Assembly: GCA_025617745.1 (NCBI GenBank)
Contig: CM046869.1
Span: forward strand, 16,077,168 to 16,141,167
Origin: Heliocidaris erythrogramma
Taxonomy: Eukaryota; Echinodermata; Echinoidea; Camarodonta; Echinometridae
DNA length: 64,000 nt
Reading direction: 5' to 3'
Positions 60,806 through 64,000 of the stretch are shown here, in pieces; positions within the stretch are counted from its first letter, which is position 1; each line of letters begins with the position of its first letter. The notes under the pieces were generated by a model. It ran no database searches, had not been told where the DNA came from, and worked only from the letters and a program-made list of their open reading frames with translations. The translations under genes and the position numbers were made by a program.

Positions 60806-62883
60806 TGTCCGACTGGACTTGGGAAAAAATTTCTGGCATGTACTTCTCTAACAGGGCCTTGGCATCTGCCGCCATAGCCTGACAAGGCTGGGGGTCGTAG
60901 CCGGCCTGAGTTTCTGAAACAGACGGGGTAGAAACCTGCGAGACAGAATCAAATTCGGGAGAAGTAGTCTGGTGGGGAAAATCCCATTGGGGGTGGATAT
61001 GCCCACGGACCAGTGACAGACTCCTCCCCCGGCGGGGCTCCGAGAGCCGCAGGCACGGGAGGAGTAGGTCGAGATACTGCATTCGGACAAAATTGTCCCA
61101 GGTTCTCATGAATATCGGAGACCGGGAAAACACCGGGGTCCGACTCGGGAACATCCTCCATCACAGTGACAACTGACTGGGGAGAACCCGTCTCAGTAGC
61201 CGGCAACGTCGGGGGATTAGTATTCCAACCTTGCTGCTCAGCAAAGAGTCTCATTAATCTGAGCAACTCAGATTGAGAGTCGGGGGGAAGAGAGGGCTGA
61301 GCCTTCTTACCCGACTTGGGTTTATCCTTGGATTTACCCTTCTTGGCTTTAAGCTTCTTTGCGGGGGTGTGAGCCACCGTAATAGAAGGCCGTTTAGAAG
61401 CACGGGAAGTGTTTGGCTGCAGTATAGAAGCCTCACTACCCAAATTGTCCGGGCCGGGCTCCCCAGTGGGGAGAAGCAATTCGGCCGCAACTCTAGGGAC
61501 TGTGCTTCCACGACCAGAGCCCCGATTCGCATTGACTGCCGGGGTGGACGGGCTGATGCATTGCAGCACTGCTGGAAATAGCACCCGGAGCACTGACGTT
61601 GGTCAGTTGCTGGCGGGAACCAGCAGTCTTCCACTGCGAGAGCCTGCTCGAGGAGGAGGTCTTCTTAGCGGGAATGCGGATTTGCGATACCGGCTGTAAT
61701 TACCCCAGAACACACCGACGGTTGTCGGATGTCGGGGGAAGCCAGTAACACTGGGTGAAATCTCGCTAGGCACCCCGACGGTGGTCGGCAAGACCCAATA
61801 ACATTAGCTGACCGCTTAGCGGTCTTACCAGTTAATGCTCCCTCCAGGCTCCTGACGGTGGTCGGGGGTCGAGAGGACCCGGTAATACTAGCTACCGCCC
61901 CCCCCCCCAACTGCAGACGCGGTGGCCGTGAGTTGGAGGGAGCTAGAACTGCTAATGACGGGTGTTCGGTCCGAAACCTTATGAACACCTAACTTACCTA
62001 TAAAGCCTGTCTTGCTCGACGCTCCCGGTACAAAAATACCAGAGCGAGCCGACAGACTGACGCCCTTACCGCCCCTAACCATCGTGTTTGACTCGCTGGT
62101 AGGCGAGCGCAACACAGAGGTCTCCAACACACTCACTGGGCTGACGCCGTTATAAGTGAGAGTAGTGGAAGGGAGGGAAGAAGAATTGGAAGAACATGGA
62201 GGCAACCAAGACCTTGATTGTTCTTCCTCCGAAGAACTCATTATCACCTGTAAGGAGATATAAAGGAGTCAAACAAACAATTGTAAAGAAAAGGGCGTAA
62301 AAAGCGAGAGTGAAATGGAATGGAACTTTCCAGCGTAGTGTGTGGAAAATTCCATTCATGCACTACGAACAAAGAACACTCTAGTAAGGGTACATGCACA
62401 CAACAGCCACACACACGAAACACCAATGAAACATAACAGGGCTGAGCGCCCGGCAATACGGCAAAGCGATTGCCCGGGGCTACTATACGAAAGAGGTGAA
62501 AAGTGAGGTATGAATTTAAACTCAAATGTCACCAAAATAAATACAGAAACAAGTCTAGGACGGAAATATTGGCAAAAGTCTCCAGAAAACGCGCTAAAAG
62601 AGTAGCAAACAATTTTTGCGCAAGATTGTGACTTAGCTGCAACTCTTTAGGCTGCGAGAAGGAAAGGAGGATTGCATGTGCGCGTCATGCGTACGTGCAC
62701 AGAGGAAGGCGTGATCGGGGGGGGGGGTATATGCACTGTCTGGTTTGCGTAGTCGGAAGATTGATTTATTGTAGTAAATAATGGGATTACGTACAATATT
62801 GTGACTCATTTGTGTTAAAATTCTCGAACGGTAGTCAAGCGACTAGCATAATAGTTAGGCATATATGACTTAGTGCAGTAAAT

Positions 62884-63755
62884 TCAAATATTACTTGGAA
62901 TAGTCACATTAATAATAATATGCATGTTAGTGTCTAGAGGTATAGGAATTTTACACAAACTGAAATATCATCTTTCAAAAAAATCATTATTCATGCTTTA
63001 TAATTCTTTTGTCTTATCGCATATATCCTACTATAACATAGTATGGGGAAATAGTAATACGATAATAGAAACAATTTCACGCCTCCAAAAGAAAGCACTG
63101 CGTGTCTGCACTCATTCAAGTTTTATAGCCCATACGGATCCTATATTCTACAATTTGAAGACTGAAAATTCCTGATATTCATACTTTTCAAACTGCAATA
63201 TTTATGTACAAATTTTCTGCAAACACTATATACCAGTTTTTCGAAATATGTTTATGTACAATAAAGACATACATTCTTATCCTACACGACATTCATCCGA
63301 TTTTTTAATTCCTAACAATGCTAGCCAATGCCTTTAAGCTTTCAGAATATATTTGTATATATATATATTTTTTTCATTACAATTTAAGTATATTAACTGT
63401 CGCACTTCTTGTTTATCAATCCCCCTAATTGTATGATAAAGAAAAACAAATATTAATACACTGTACTTGTTTCATCAATAAATGCAGATACAACTACTAG
63501 CACTTGTGCGAGTTCCAATTAGCAACTTTATCTTAGTATAAATAATAAAACTGTATGACATTCAGTTAAGTGTCATCACGTACTCCATTATTCATTGATC
63601 TACAAGCATGACTACATATTATTGTAAATCCATTCATATTCATTTCATGTAGATAAGTACTTTTTATGTATATGTATTCATGTAACATTACTCTTTATAT
63701 TAATGATTATACTGTCATTTATGTCTGATGTGTTGTAAATAAACTCTAACTCAAT
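62884..63755 (+). pseudogene. CR1/Jockey-like LINE ORF2 C-terminus and 3' end, piece 4 of 4
   Basis: Continues the frame of 52857: ITWNSHINNN, then GILHKLKYHLSKKSLFMLYNSFVLSHISYYNIVWGN, RLQKKALRV, and later YPTRHSSDF (near 63280). These are the conserved post-RT segments of CR1/Jockey-type LINEs. Frameshifts near 63170 and later. The 3' untranslated part runs to about 63755, where a CTAACTCAATCTC stretch may be the short 3' repeat used by these LINEs. Confidence 0.85.
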
Positions 63756-64000
63756 CTCAAACATTATCCGAGACATCAATGTATGACAGAATGGCCGATT
63801 CTTAAATGAGATTTAATACTAGAATATAAATGTACTTATGTTCAAAGGTGTAATATATTCTTAATCAGTGACCTGTAACCTTTAGAAATAAAATATCAGA
63901 AAAGGGTTTAAATGAAGACATTCTACATGTAGCTCACGGTATCATCGGCCAACACTTTACATGGGGGCTGCCATTTTCTTGATGACATGGAGTTGTACAT
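63756..64000. mobile_element. Partial copy of the long-TIR element of 28427-29271
   Basis: From about 63840 the sequence (TGTTCAAAGGTGTAATATATTC, GGTATCATCGGCCAACAC, ACATGGGGGCTGCCATTTTC, CATGGAGTTGTACAT) matches the arms of that element. It runs off the window end. 63756-63840 shows nothing recognisable. Confidence 0.6.

Larger units (their letters stand above)
59206..62241 (-). pseudogene. Gag of DIRS family A, copy 6, split by a MULE-like element
   Basis: Start at the ATG complementary to 62239-62241 (MSSSEEEQSRSWLPP). A C run (61899-61908) and frame changes follow. A 214-residue frame (60949-61593) carries AKKLKAKKGKSKDKPKSGKK. The C-terminal block with LQWSQLSSAA is at 59206-59592. The element at 59807-60805 cuts the gene in its middle. 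Function as in other DIRS gags is assumed from position. Confidence 0.65.
56353..62779 (-). mobile_element. DIRS family A, copy 6, left end missing
   Basis: Recombinase (56353-57400), RNase H and RT (57400-59100) and gag (59200-62241), then the right terminus ending GTAGTAAAT at 62779. The left terminal repeat, the internal complementary region and the recombinase end after AAYW are absent. It has intact sites at 61636-61643 and shows where copy 1 was broken; conversely a MULE-like element at 59807-60805 is absent in copy 1. Part of the terminal repeat is deleted near 62760. Confidence 0.85.
52858..62883 (-). mobile_element. DIRS family B' copy 5, with a family A element fused inside
   Basis: The left terminus (TTGTAAAATCAGCACTG), internal complementary region (53110-53215), recombinase, RNase H and RT of family B' occupy 52858-56352. 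From there to 62779 the sequence is family A (RNase H, RT, gag, right terminus). The last part, 62780-62883, is the B' right terminal repeat (matching 52890-53020 reversed). So family A sits inside a B' element that has lost its gag. No target duplication flanks the whole; removal restores the LINE frame. Confidence 0.85.

Overview
This 64 kb window is eukaryotic and is almost entirely transposable-element sequence. I found no confident host gene. There is a 500-base N gap (16989-17488). The mix of elements suggests a marine deuterostome invertebrate, with a sea urchin or other echinoderm as best guess: DIRS-type tyrosine-recombinase retrotransposons, a Ty3/gypsy element primed by tRNA-Leu, Tx1/L1-like and CR1/Jockey-like LINEs, interspersed repeats ending in ACGG microsatellite plus hairpin, and many poly-C/poly-G runs. 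The species is inference, not read from a marker gene.

Layout. (1) 1-16829 is a nested stack. A family-A DIRS element on the minus strand (1-1847 and 15685-16829) is split by a TIR element (1849-15684, 8-bp duplication GCGAGAGC). That element holds a hairpin-ended repeat (2778-15409), which holds a 12 kb Ty3/gypsy element (3014-15127), whose 5' LTR holds a 5'-truncated Tx1/L1-like LINE (3129-7060). (2) 16830-17620 is a family-B' DIRS remnant around the gap. (3) 17620-32020 is a repeat-rich region without confident genes: poly-C MITE-like elements, a duplicated and inverted tRNA-like unit, a 241-bp tandem repeat, half a DIRS element (24645-25825), a hammerhead-like motif, a DDE transposase relic, a long-TIR element (28427-29271), and a clean 1.5 kb copy (30487-32020) of the family seen at 1849-15684. 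(4) From about 32650 to 63755 a single CR1/Jockey-like LINE is broken into four pieces by three insertions: DIRS copy 3 (32767-38537); a repeat (39298-51364) containing a TIR transposon (39400-50788); and a DIRS chimera (52858-62883) containing a MULE-like element with a RecQ helicase fragment (59807-60805).

The most interesting unit is the TIR transposon at 39400-50788. It has long inverted repeats and a perfect 8-bp target duplication (ATATATCT). It encodes a two-exon, integrase-like DDE protein of about 390 residues that looks intact. DIRS copy 4 (41285-47236) sits in its intron, 24 bases before the splice acceptor. Second in interest is the gypsy element, which carries an extra open frame with C2H2 zinc-finger and arginine/serine-rich segments between integrase and the 3' LTR.

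The insertions can be checked internally. The two family-A DIRS copies are each other's empty sites, and removing DIRS copies 3 and 5 restores the LINE reading frame with no target duplication, as expected for tyrosine-recombinase integration. Most coding regions are degenerate (frameshifts, stops, deletions). The long open exceptions are the integrase-like gene, the DIRS copy 3 recombinase frame and the gypsy RT/RNase H frame.
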